Shown here one piece after another: positions 53,620 through 64,000 of a stretch of 64,000 nt of DNA. Within the stretch, counting starts at the first letter, position 1; each line of letters opens with the position of its first letter. The notes under the pieces were generated by a model. It made no database searches. It saw only the letters and a program-made list of their open reading frames with translations, and was not told the origin of the DNA. The stretch is from positions 1-64,000 of the forward strand of contig MSJI02000856.1 of assembly GCA_001931905.2 (NCBI GenBank). Direction: 5' to 3'. Position numbers and translations under genes: made by a program. This DNA is from Cladosporium sp. IMV 00045. Lineage: Eukaryota; Ascomycota; Dothideomycetes; Cladosporiales; Cladosporiaceae.

Positions 53620-54618
53620 GGCAGAAGATGCTGGAATCTCCGGCGGTACAAAAAGATGAAAGAGACATTGTGAAGACAGCGGTGCAATGCTTGTCTTATA
53701 TCGTTCTTCGCATGGTTACGGGCATTGCCAATTTGAACGGCGAGCTTCGATACCCGGTGGTGCCGGTCTTGGAGGCATACCTGTTGAAGGCAACTCTCAG
53801 CAATTTCGGGGCATAAGCTGTTTGGAGGGATTTTCGCAAGGTCCGGATACACGTTGATGTGCAATGGTGAATTGCAAAGGGAGAGTAGTGAGGTGGACCA
53901 AACCATAGACCCCGCGGTGTCTGTGGGCAGTAGATCTAGCAATTTCACGGCGCGGATGAGGACACGAACCAGGCTTGATGCCGGGAGCGAGCGTTTATTT
54001 CTGCAAGGCGAAGTCCATTGTTTCCGAATGCTCGGGGCGCTAGTGCGAAGGATGGAGCCTATTGCTGCGAGGACGAAAGCGAGAACGAGAACGAAGACCA
54101 GAACGAGAACGTCACGACCGAGACCACACTAGCGCAGCAAAAGATAGAACGTATTGTCCAAATGGAGATTCTAGCCCAGCCTTACGGCCAACTTGAGATT
54201 AAGGTGGCCAATCGTCTTGTGGTAGTTGCTTTGAAATATCACTTGCAAACCATGACTTTCTCGGGACAGCCCTGTCATTTCTCCAGGCAACCGGGGGAAT
54301 TGCTTCTTTGCATTAGGTACGTTAGCATGGCTGAGCTATACACTTGCTGAAGACCCTTCTTCTCGCCTTCGTACAAAGATTACTAGGTAGGCCAATATCG
54401 CTTGTCTCCCTCTGGATAGGTACCTTATAATCTTCACACCACACAGCACGTTTGCTACGCTTTTTCCCTTTCAGTTCGCTCCCTTCATACGTTCACATTC
54501 AAGCCAACCTTCCTACGCATCGATATTGGCGACTACGCACTAGAGAGTCTACGATAAAATACACACTTCGTCACCGCTTGTCAGCTCTTCGCAACTACTG
54601 AAGCGCAACACAGAAGCC
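53620..54618. other. Divergent intergenic region
   Basis: Lies between the GH78 gene and the RTA1-like gene, which point away from each other, so both promoters are here. A GAGAAC/GAAGAC imperfect repeat sits at about 54069-54110. No gene or RNA recognised. Confidence 0.4.
54069..54110. repeat. Imperfect GAGAAC hexanucleotide repeat
   Basis: Six-base units GAGAAC, GAAGAC and CGAAAG repeated with changes. A related tract lies 2 kb away at 56053-56081. Confidence 0.65.
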
Positions 54619-55605
54619 ATGGACTCAAGCGAGGAAGACTGGAGTGCTGAGGCGGCAGAAGGATTTACCTTCCGCCTATACCAATACGATCCCTCTCTCG
54701 CAGCAGCAATAGCTGCAATGCTCATATTCGCCATCCTAACCGCCATTCACGCCTGGCGAATGCAGAAAGCAAAAGCATACTACTTCACGCCCTTTCTCAT
54801 CGGCGGCATTTGTAGGTTTAACCGCTTCCTCAAGTGTTTGTCAGTTCAACTCCACGAAAGCAGCATGGCTAACATTACATCTTGCCCAGTCCAAACAATA
54901 GGCTACGCCGGTCGCATTTGGTCTCACTACGACCAAGAAGCCATAGGTGGCTTCGTCATCCAAGCAATCCTCATCCTCATCGCCCCTGCCCTCTTCGCAG
55001 CTTCCATTTACATGATCCTCGCTCGCCTGATTCGCGCCGTGCACGCCGAGCACCTCTCCCTCATCCCCATCAAGTGGGTGACCAAAGTATTCGTTACCGG
55101 CGACGTTGTCGCTTTCACGTTGCAGGCTGGCGGAGGAGGCATTCAGGCTGCGGGAACGCTGGACCTCTACGAACTCGGAGAAAAGATCATCATTGTCGGC
55201 CTCTTCGTGCAGATCGTCATCTTCGGCTTTTTCGTCGTAACCAGCGTGCTTTTCCACGCGCGTTTCGCCAAACACCCCAATCCAACGCCTGCTCTCGTGC
55301 CCTGGAAAAGGCATCTGGTCGTCCTCTATACTACCAGCGGCTTGATTCTCATCCGCAGTATCTTCCGCGTGATTGAATACTTGCAGGGCAATGCTGGGTA
55401 CTTGATCTCACACGAAATCTTCCTCTACATCTTCGACGCGCTGCTGATGGCGATCACCATGGCGATTTTCTGCGTCTGGTATATCGGAGATCTGGAGAAG
55501 CACTCGAACCACCGATCGATCAATTCGGCGGATTCGAGGAATTTCATGATGGCGGAGGGAAAGACGCATTTTGCTAAAGGCACGCCTGCGCACGCAAGGG
55601 TTTGA
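54619..55605 (+). CDS. RTA1-like multi-span membrane protein
   Basis: Member of the fungal RTA1 family (lipid-translocating exporter-like; some members protect against 7-aminocholesterol or other lipophilic stresses). Exons are 54619-54811 and 54890-55605; 302 aa. Seven hydrophobic segments are visible: AAAIAAMLIFAILTAIHAW first, then the one after the junction (GGIFQTIGYAGRIWSHYD), FVIQAILILIAPALFAASIY, DVVAFTLQAGGGGIQAAG and others. The QAGGGG and the RSIFRVIEYLQG blocks are RTA1 signatures. The intron (54812-54889, 78 nt, GTAGGT donor) is a multiple of three with no stop, so retention would insert 26 residues in the loop after the second membrane segment. Confidence 0.88.
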   Translation: MDSSEEDWSAEAAEGFTFRLYQYDPSLAAAIAAMLIFAILTAIHAWRMQKAKAYYFTPFLIGGICRFNRFLKCLSVQLHESSMANITSCPVQTIGYAGRIWSHYDQEAIGGFVIQAILILIAPALFAASIYMILARLIRAVHAEHLSLIPIKWVTKVFVTGDVVAFTLQAGGGGIQAAGTLDLYELGEKIIIVGLFVQIVIFGFFVVTSVLFHARFAKHPNPTPALVPWKRHLVVLYTTSGLILIRSIFRVIEYLQGNAGYLISHEIFLYIFDALLMAITMAIFCVWYIGDLEKHSNHRSINSADSRNFMMAEGKTHFAKGTPAHARV

Positions 55606-56750
55606 TGATGGGCAAGCTTCAATTCGCTGTGGAGCTGGACGTTGATTTGTTTTCTGTGGTAAAGCGATAGAGTACAAGGGTTCTTAGTGGTTTTTATTGT
55701 TTTAAATCATTTATTTTGTATAGAGAATGATTTTCCCATTGTGATATAGCTGTGACTATCGGGTCAACCGACAGAACAAGGGAGGAGATATCGTCAAGAT
55801 ATCGATAATCAACCATATACATGTACCTTTAGTCTGGAGACAATCATACCTCATATGTGTCTGCAAGTCTGGCAGTAAGGATTTTCCAACTCTCCACCGC
55901 TAGCACAAAATGTACAAACATAGACAGCAAGACTACATGTACATTTAGTCATGTAACCGCGTAGGTTTAGAAGGTTCGGTGGAAAGTGACGCAACGAAGT
56001 CGCGTTGGGTGAATCCTGTTCTAGGGGCTACGTCGTTGTCTGGGTTTGCGAGAGCGAAAACGAAAACGAAAACGAGAACGAATCCCTCCGAGGTTCGCGC
56101 GAGGCTTTCGGGCTTTCTCTCTGAACGTGAACGTGGCTCTGGGTGGCACCTATCGTCTTGCTTCCTGTAACAAAATCGAAGTGCTCGGGGCAATGTGAGG
56201 TAGCTCGAAAATAAGTCGTTCGACCAAGCCGTCCGAAAAACATGTGCAATGGAAATCAGGATGAATCCACCTGTGCATGCTGGCTGAGTTGTGAGGCCGC
56301 GTGGGTGTTTGATGTCCCAGATCTCGGGAATAGACCTCAGCTTCTGAACGCTGCACCGCCGTTGCGGACAAGGCTACAATCCTGCAGCCTTGCGTATTTC
56401 TGGACGAACTCTGATGTCGAGGGTCCAAACCGAATGGCAGGCTAGCTGATCTCCTTATAGTTCGAAACCATGGTCGGCAACTTGGATGTAGAACTAGGCG
56501 TGGGCCAACGCACAGATCGTCCTTTCATCTCCTCGCTGTATACGTGCGAAGAAGACATCTTACAAGGATCTATATCTCTTCACAATCGCCAGAAATCTCA
56601 AAGCGTACTGAATCATATTGACAGACCTACATCTCTATTGCTCGGCCTTCTCGCGGGCTTCGGCGCGCCATATTGAAACAAAGTCATTTTTAATTCTTCA
56701 TTTCTACTGTCTTCCCCACGGATCGTGCAAACCGCATTATCAAAGGAAGG
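55606..56750. other. Intergenic region
   Basis: A 1.1-kb gap between two plus-strand genes. The notable item is a GAAAAC repeat at about 56053-56081. No gene or RNA recognised. Confidence 0.4.
56053..56081. repeat. GAAAAC hexanucleotide repeat
   Basis: About four units of GAAAAC followed by GAGAAC. The related tract at 54069-54110 lies on the other side of the RTA1-like gene. Confidence 0.7.
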
Positions 56751-59700
56751 ATGTCGTCGAGCAAAGACAACAAGAACACCAACGCAAATGCGTCTGAAGA
56801 TGACAGTTTCAGTTTGTCTGAGGAAGCACCTCCGCCATACGAGGTGCACTCATCTGGCCCAATCGTTGCGAGCTCATTCGCCATCAATGGTAGTCCTTCT
56901 CCATGGTTCACATGACTTGACATGGTGCTAAATATATTGCAGAGCAGGGAACGATTGACGTATCATTTTCTGGAGCTTCACCTGAGATCGTCAACGACTA
57001 TTTGCCACCTATTGAGCACTTGCAAAACTCGGTAATCACAGACGCCGCCAACTTGACATGTCCTCCTCTGAACATAGCCATTCATGTGGTTGGAAGTCGA
57101 GGTAGGTTCTTCTTGCTCCACGGACCCTTTCGCGCACTCGTTGACTTCTCATACCAGGCGACGTGCAGCCGTTCCTTGCTCTAGGAGTTGCCCTGAAGAA
57201 ATATGGCCACCGTGTCCGATTGGCAACACATGATATTTTTGCGGACTTCGTTCGTGCATCCGGCCTGGAATTTTACCCCATAGGAGGCGATCCAGAAGAT
57301 CTGATGGCCGTGAGTATTCCCCTTTGCTTCGAGCTCAAAGCCTCCGAAACAAGACTTGTTACGCCCCTGCTAACCCGGACTGTCTCATAAAAGTACATGG
57401 TCAAGAACCCGGGTCTCATTCCATCTTTGGAGAGCCTTCGAGGAGGCGACGTAGGGCGTAAGCGTAAAATGATGCGCGAGATGCTGAGGGGTCTCTGGAA
57501 GTCATGCATCAATCCAGATCCGGACACGCAGAGACCGTTCATCGCCGACGCGATCATTGCTAACCCTCCGAGTTTTGCTCATGTTCATTGTGCTGAAGCA
57601 CTTGGCATCCCTCTTCATATGATGTTCACAATGCCTTGGACCGCGACCCGGGCATTCTCGCATCCCTTGGCGAACCTGAAAACAAAAAATATGGACCCTC
57701 GAGCGGCAAACTACTTGAGCTACGGAATGGTGGACTTGATGACCTGGCAAGGGTACGTACTTCCTCTCTTCACTAATGCTTGGCCACATTGCCAATTGGC
57801 AGTGAAAGTATACCTGATAGGAAAGCTGACCTGAGGACATAGTCTGGGCGACGTCATCAATGCATGGAGAGTCAAAGATCTGGAATTATCCCCATTATCG
57901 TCCAGTTCCGGCCCTGAGATCATTGAGATTCTGAAGATTCCATACACTTACTGCTGGTCGCCATCCTTGGTTCCAAAGCCCCAGGACTGGGGAAACAACA
58001 TTGGTATTGCTTTTTGTAGTTTAGCAACAATCCCATGTGCTGACCGTTCTCACCAGATATCTGCGGATTTTTCCTGCGTTCAGAGCCTTCATATACACCG
58101 CCGGAAGACTTGGCACGCTTCCTGAATTCGGGAGATACGCCGTTATACGTCGGGTTTGGCAGTATAGTGATTGATGACCCCAGGCGTATGACGGACCTCA
58201 TCCTGGAAGCAGCTTCCCGCGTAGGTGTTAGAGTTATCATCTCTAGAGGATGGAGCAAGCTGGGCGGGAGTAATGAAAGCAGCTCAAATGTGTTCTACCT
58301 CGATGATTGTCCACACGGTAAGCCTCAAAGCGTTGAAAACATTTGCAATCCATGCTCATACATCCCAGAGTGGCTCTTCAAGAGAGTTCGTGGGGTCATA
58401 CATCATGGTGGTGCCGGAACCACAGCCTGCGGTCTTGTCAACGGACAACCCACGGCCATCATTCCCTTCTTCGGAGAGTGAGTGCTCTATCAACTCAACC
58501 GTGGATCTATGCATCTTGGCTAATCCTGCTAGTCAACCCTTTTGGGGCCGCGTTGTAGCTGCCTCTGGTGGCGGCCCTCTGCCCATAGCATACCGAGATC
58601 TTTCCGCCGACAACCTTTTCAACGCCATCCAAGTCTGCCGCAGCGCAGAGGCCAAGACAGCTGCCGAAGCGATTGCGGCTCGTATGCGCCAAGAGAACGG
58701 CGTTGATACTGCAGTTCAGTCATTTCACCGCCGTCTTCCCACGTCGCAGCTCTGCTGTGACATCCTTCCTCAGCATGCCGCTCGTTGGATTTACAAGCCT
58801 AAGAAATCCAAGCACGCTAGCGTTAAACTGTCTAACGAAGCTCTGGTAATACTTCTTGATAGCAAGGATGTTAGCCGCTCACGCGTACACCCGTAAGCCA
58901 CCAAAGATCATCGGCATGATGAGACGATGTTGACAATATGCAGTTTACGTTCGAAGGATTACATCGTCGAGACCAAGCGCTGGGATCCACTGACTGCAGG
59001 CGCATCTTCCACACTTGGAACGATTACAAACTTCACATCTGCCTTGGGTGGCACCTTCGTCGATCCTTGGATCGAGATGAAACGCGTACACGACACAGGC
59101 GCTGGCCGGGGGGCGATGACTACTACAGCCCTAGGTACGGCAGGCATGGGGGCCAAAAACATAGGCGGTTCAGTCGTCAAAGGCACTCTGGTCGATTTTC
59201 CACTTGCGTTGGCAGAGGGACTGCGGAACACCCCAGCATTGTATGGCGAGAAGATCAGGGACAATGGCGCTGTCACCGACTGGAAGAGCGGAGGCGTTGT
59301 TGCTGCGAAGGTGAGTCACCCGGCTTGTCCCCTGGATCTTGAAACATTGTCTTGAGTCTGCGACGCATTCAGTACAAGAGCTAACAAGCGTTACAGAACT
59401 TCGGCTTTGGCTTCTATGAGGGAATAACAGGCATGGTCACGAGGCCCATGGAGGGACACAAGAAAGAAGGAACCATCGGTGCAATCAAGGGTGTCGGCAA
59501 AGGCTCCATAGAGCTGATCACCAAACCAGGAAGCGGTGAGTAACAAGACCCTTTTACATTTGGATACCGGGCCACAGGCACTGATATCAACTCATAGCCA
59601 TGTTCGGCGTCATGGCATATCCCGCGCAGGGCATTTACAAGAGCGTTAAGTCGTTACAGCGATCGAACGTGGAGCAAATTGTTACTTCTGGCAGAACAAG

Positions 59701-59782
59701 CATGATGGCGGAAGACTCGCGCGTGCCCAACGGCATCGATCCCGCTCAAGTGATCAGTCGGTTCAACGATATCAGCGCGTGA
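56751..59782 (+). CDS. Sterol 3-beta-glucosyltransferase-like (GT1) with VPS13/ATG2-like tail
   Basis: Transfers glucose from UDP-glucose, probably to a sterol or similar lipid. Eleven exons: 56751-56889, 56943-57101, 57158-57309, 57394-57752, 57843-58003, 58057-58317, 58369-58477, 58533-58892, 58944-59310, 59397-59535, 59598-59782; 796 aa in one continuous frame. The N-terminal GT fold holds [18 protein letters not shown], joined across exons 2 and 3. The acceptor-domain core is [19 protein letters not shown]. The C-terminal nucleotide-sugar site reads [14 protein letters not shown] and FFGDQPFWG (near residues 420-445). It lacks the PH and GRAM domains of Atg26. After the enzyme, residues about 690-760 read [20 protein letters not shown] and [18 protein letters not shown], like the C-terminal membrane-binding part of VPS13/ATG2 proteins. 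Adding this tail to a glucosyltransferase suggests membrane recruitment (inference). Confidence 0.9.
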
Positions 59783-60837
59783 TACCGCCAACATAACAGC
59801 CCTTTGGGCAAAACAGACTACGCTCATTCATGCGCCAATTTGCAGCCCGACTTTGTCCACACGAGCCAGATTGCTCATAACATGCAAGACTTCGGCCACA
59901 GGACTACACCAAACGAACAAATGTAGATTTATCTTTGAACCATACACTTGGCCCATACGAGGGTGCGTTATCGATCAGCTGTGTCGCAGACCAGTGACCC
60001 GTCCTCACGTCGAATCTGTGCTCTTTATGCGTGCTGATCAGCACTTGTGCATTTCGCTCACAAGACATCAATGGCCCGGAGCCGTCAGCGAGCTGGAGCC
60101 TCTTCCTAGTTCTCAACGAAGGTAACACTTTTCTCACCCTCATCGATTCTCCAGATGCGTCTAGCACCGCTCTGTTATGGTCATCCGTTCCCTTCTCGGC
60201 TTATTTTACAGATTTACTTATAATTTGTTCAAGCTTGTTTCGTAATGGAATGACGGGATTTACAGCGGAGCAGCGAGTCTTTCTTCCTTTGTCAATATGT
60301 TTCTGCTTCGAGTCAAGTACGGAAGCATAGCGAGCTTGCAAGCAGCATTTTATTATTACCCACGGATTGCATATCACTGGGATTCCTTCTTTCGTTGGAA
60401 TTATGGGACGCATTAAGGCTTCAATCGTGTATTCCGACCGCGCTGGAAAAGCAATAGATTACACATCTGGAGAGTCGGCTGCTACTCAGTCGTTTCATCA
60501 TTTGCACCAGACAGCTACGATGTATCGTTAACATACACCGTTGACTTTCAATAGCACTTCATTGGTGTTATGTTCCATATCAGAGGTGACCTCTCTCCCG
60601 AAGCTATTGGCAAAGCGTAAGTGAGCGTTGTTACTTCTTCGAGTCCATATCACACGCGCCATATATCGAACAATTTATTCTCATCAAAAGTATCAATTTT
60701 GAACAGCCCAGGCCGCATATCGGTCCTTCGCCTTGAGCAACAGTTCGTCTTCAGGGAGCTTCTGGAATTGCAGCGGGATTTCATGATCGCCCGGAGGATA
60801 TTCCATCGCGATCTTCCTGATCGACATGTATAGTTTC
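59783..60837. other. Convergent intergenic region
   Basis: Just over 1 kb between the 3' ends of the glucosyltransferase and the kinase gene. AT-rich toward 60200-60600. No gene, RNA or repeat recognised. Confidence 0.4.
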
Positions 60838-63417
60838 TTAGGCGACGGTCTTCGTTCTGGTCTGCGTCGATAGCATCTGCGAATTGTGGGTCAGTTTCAC
60901 TTTCGTTGGATTGACAAGCAGCCAGGGAGTATTTGTGAAGCTTACTGCGAGTTTGTTAGCACATGTCTCAAAGTTCAATGGCGCATCAAGCTCTAGACGT
61001 AGACGTACCGATTCAGCGAGCTCAACGATGTCTTGAGGATACAGCGGACGAAAGTCCCCATTGGGAAACAAGGGAACATCGTGAGGCGAGTCGAACTCTG
61101 CCTGGAATTGTGGCTCGCTCAGGCTCATCAGTCCCAAGATCGCAAGACCGACCTGAAAGACATTTGTTGCAGGGCCTCTGAGCAGAAGGGGGAAAATGAA
61201 TCAGCGAACAATCCTGAGCAACTCAAGATCAACTTTGAAAGGCTTACAAAGGATGTGACTTTCTCGACACGTCCACTTGTTCGGGGGCCATCAAAAAGGG
61301 TGTTCCTCTGTCTCGGGGGTGAGCCTTGTCTCCAAACTCTGGTACGTCGAACGCATTGCCAAAATCCTGTTCATAGAGTTAGCAGCTCGTTCCAAATTTG
61401 AGGCCCTGCCCATTTGAACACTTACGCCTAGTTTGAGTACTGGCAGCCCAGGCCATGTGGCCGAACCATTGGACCTCGAAAGGAAGTAGTTGCCGTCTTT
61501 GATATCCTGATGGACAATGTTGTGGGCCCAGGGGTCGCTGGGAGCATCGCCTTCGCTGCCATCTGCTGGCCAGGTGCCATCATCGAGTGGTAACTGCCCG
61601 TGAGCCATCAGGCAGACTCCCGCAGCCATTGCTTCGAAGAAATAGAGGATTGCAATCGTGGGCACGTGAGGTCTCAGCCGACTCCTTCGCCGCTGTGAAT
61701 GGTTGTACTTGGAGAACGCCGTCTCTCTCAAGTCGCCCAGCTCCGCGAACGCTGTATACAGGCGAATCATTTTGAGCGGCTTGTAGACCTGGTAGCCGAG
61801 ATATTCCACAATGTGCTGATGCCTGGGCACTAGGCGATGGAGCCCGGCTTCTTTGGGAATACGATCGGAAACCTTGCCATACCAATACGCAGGGTGATTC
61901 CACCTTGAGTCTACAAAGCTTTCCTTGACAATGACACGCTGTGCCAAGTTAGCTTGATTCCTTCCATTCTAAACATTAGACTTACATTGATGATTGTGCC
62001 AGTTGGGCTATACTTGATGTAGAGCGAAGCGCGTCCATTTCCACCTTCACCTACAGTGCTCAAATACTATGCGCTCGTTAGCAACATGTTGTCCGAATAG
62101 ATGTCACTGGAATACCTACATTCCACTGTCCTGGAGTCTGCACTGATACGCCTTCAAGAGGAATGCTGGCAGCTTCGGTGGCGGTCGGTGGCGTAATGGT
62201 ATAGAGATCCTTCTCGTTGCCCCCCAGTCATGCACAAGACCCTTCTTGAGTACCACCGGGATCAGTCCAAACGCGATTTCGTCAGCATCTTCGTGCATTG
62301 TGTCGTTGAACGTGTACAAATGGCGGAAGATGTAGGCTTGACAATCTACGGCGCCAGGGACGTGTACCATCCTGAACAGCCGGTTCACATTGGGTCTCTG
62401 GTGAGCGAGGTAATCTGCTTGGACTGGACTGACTGGTATATCGTCTTCGTTCTCCCAGTCATGGTCATGATGAACTTGCTTGTGGAAAAGGACAAGAAGC
62501 TCCGCCAAAGGCTCGAGATCGTCCATGGTACGGCAATCTGCTCTTCGGAGCTGGCGGTGCACCCAGCCTTTGTATTCAGGATCAAAGTTTTGCTCGTACT
62601 TGAAGATCCAGGCAGCGTAAGTTCCAGCGAATCCAATGTCGGGACGAGGAAAAGGCTGCTCAGGCGTGAGCTCACCGCCAATTTCAATCCCATGGACCTC
62701 TGGCGTAGCCCCTTGGCCCCTTGAGGAAGCAGCACCAGCTTTTGCGCTTGCAACTCTGCTTCGATACTTTCTCTTTGACGAAGAGGCATCATTGCCACGT
62801 TCTCTGCTTCGTTCGCGTTTGTGACTTGACGAAGAGCTTCCTTTGGCTGGTGGTGATGCTGGCTTCTCGTTTGACAGGTCTTCGTTGATTTGCATTGCAA
62901 GATGTCTCAGCTGGGCCAAGACATCGTTGTCCCATTCCAGACCTTCGAAGAGTTTCAACACGTCTTGCCTGTCGAAACAATTGAAGGCATCATCCTCGAC
63001 TGCATGCAAGCGCTGCTGCAGATATGCCTCCAAGTATTCGAAGAACTGCCCATCCGTTGCCAGCTTCTGTACCTCTTGCAGATGTGTCATATGGGTGATC
63101 AACTCATCAAGGACCAAGATGCGAGCCTCAATTCTTGCAAGTAGCTCTTCGCGAGCGTTTGCTGCAGAAGTCACATCGGCTCGTATTGCGTCGTCGGCTG
63201 CGCGGCGCAATTTCAGACTTGCGCCCACTACCTCTCGTTGTGCATCCCAGATGTTACGCACGCCGTCTGCCAATTGCTTTTGCTGTTTAGGGAGCATAGT
63301 CTCCCAGTCGGCGGCCGCCTCTCGATTAAATCGTGTGGACGGGTTGGCAAGACCCTCGTCGACTATAGCCGCCCTCAGCCATGTTTTGTAGTCTCTGAGA
63401 TCTTCACTGTCAGTCAT
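60838..63417 (-). CDS. Protein kinase with long N-terminal region; frameshift in exon 1
   Basis: Minus-strand exons: 63417-62120, 62066-61986, 61938-61426, 61366-61248, 61177-60946 and 60876-60838; about 760 aa if the frame is corrected. Exon 1 is 1298 nt, one base short of a multiple of three. Near 62220-62225 a run of six G on the coding strand marks where the frame changes from VHDW-type protein to an Arg/Pro-rich string. The other frame reads naturally (KDLYTITPPTATEAASIPLE) to TPGQWN and matches the kinase exons in phase. Kinase motifs: GEGGNG loop (about 439), Lys in VIVKE, HQDIKDGN in place of HRD, DFG split from its upstream part by an intron, and MAPEQ. The N-terminal 430 residues are helical, with coiled-coil-like and Ser/Arg-rich parts. 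The last intron (60945-60877, 69 nt) is stop-free. Substrate and pathway unknown. Confidence 0.75.
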
Positions 63418-64000
63418 CGCGGTGGACGTTTTGAGCCGCTAATTCAACACTACCAGTGTGAACAGAGGCGTGAGAGATACAGAATCATAGTCCTCAAAAC
63501 TAGGAAATTCCCAATGAGTACTTGCTTTGTCGTTGCTCTCAGGAAAGCGCATCCGGAAGGCTCTGTTCATTGTTGGGCGCGCGACGAACAAAGGGACTTA
63601 GTATGTATACGATAAACATGAAGACAACCCTCTCACTACTTATCTTTGATGTAGATGCCAAACAGAGCCCCAGAGTCTCAACAGGCTTCCATAATTACAC
63701 AATTCGAAACATGACATTTAGGCATTGTTATTGGCGTTCCCGTAATGCCAGCAAATGAGATCGTGATGATTTCGCATTTGCACTGAAGAAATAGTTGTGA
63801 TGAACGAATTTCCGAAAGTAGACAGACCGTTGTGATTCTCCTGACGTGCTCTCATGAGTTGTCATCTTGCATTGACATTGCATGTTGATGGCACGGGGAG
63901 GAGTTGGAATCCAAGGTGAGGTGAGGAGGACGTCGCGGGTCTGAGTGCCAAGCCGGACTTCACGTCTTCCCATGTCGAGCTCATGAGGTCGCGACTTGTC
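63418..64000. other. Upstream flank of kinase gene at window edge
   Basis: The region upstream of the kinase ATG on the minus strand. It should hold its promoter. Short open frames without recognisable content; nothing else seen before the window ends. Confidence 0.4.

Noticed and set aside
62116..63417. Exon 1 of the kinase gene as a separate 433-aa gene
   Set aside because: Its last 35 residues are an Arg/Pro-rich out-of-frame string, and the alternate frame joins the kinase exons in phase.
1..64000. CRISPR array, transposon, secondary-metabolite cluster or telomere repeat
   Set aside because: No repeat-spacer pattern, transposase or reverse transcriptase frame, PKS/NRPS motif or TTAGGG array was seen.

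Overview
The window is nuclear DNA of a filamentous ascomycete (Pezizomycotina), most likely a Dothideomycete. It carries about 25 protein genes on both strands. Genes are interrupted by short introns, mostly 50-90 nt, with GTAAGT-like donors, CTAAC/CTGAC branch sites and CAG/TAG acceptors. The families are typically fungal: RTA1-like protein, Vid30/Gid1, arrestin-related adaptor, fungal sterol glucosyltransferase, LPxELRN F-box-like proteins and a Clr2 silencing factor. A single 5S rRNA gene lies alone between protein genes, as is usual in these fungi. I see no operons, CRISPR arrays, intact transposon or recognisable secondary-metabolite cluster.

Layout. 0.7-6.3 kb, minus strand: a PP4 regulatory subunit (PPP4R2), two related F-box-like proteins and a small membrane/coiled-coil protein. 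7.1-13.1 kb, plus strand: a VIT/VWA-domain protein, a secreted Ser/Gly-rich protein and a PrxQ-type peroxiredoxin. 13.6-19.9 kb: complex I subunit NDUFB8 diverging from the Swr1 chromatin-remodelling ATPase. 20.5-27.8 kb: an Acr3 arsenite exporter, an unrecognised protein, TFIIA large subunit and an arrestin-like adaptor. 28.8-31.3 kb: an orphan protein and an Ayr1-like reductase. 31.3-42.7 kb is a run of mainly nuclear genes: Lcp5 (U3 snoRNP), Clr2 (silencing), an ER-type J protein, Rpa43 (Pol I), a coilin-like protein and Ies4 (INO80). 44.0-46.4 kb: Vid30/Gid1 of the GID ubiquitin ligase. 48-64 kb is more accessory: an ankyrin protein, the 5S gene, a truncated-looking ORF, a secreted GH78 rhamnosidase, an RTA1-like protein, an 11-exon sterol glucosyltransferase and a protein kinase gene with an apparent frameshift.

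Most genes were rebuilt exon by exon: splice sites were chosen so that reading frame and family motifs continue across the junctions. Start codons were re-checked, because several long open frames begin at TTG or GTG and the true ATG lies inside the frame or in an upstream exon. Family names rest on recognised motifs; no search was run.

The most interesting points are: a small first exon in the ankyrin gene encoding a motif like the HET-s-related amyloid motifs; a VPS13/ATG2-like tail on the glucosyltransferase; a G-run frameshift (or very short intron) in the kinase gene; three stop-free introns of 3n length; and a repeated C-rich to G-rich switch along coding strands. I found no convincing new multi-gene system.
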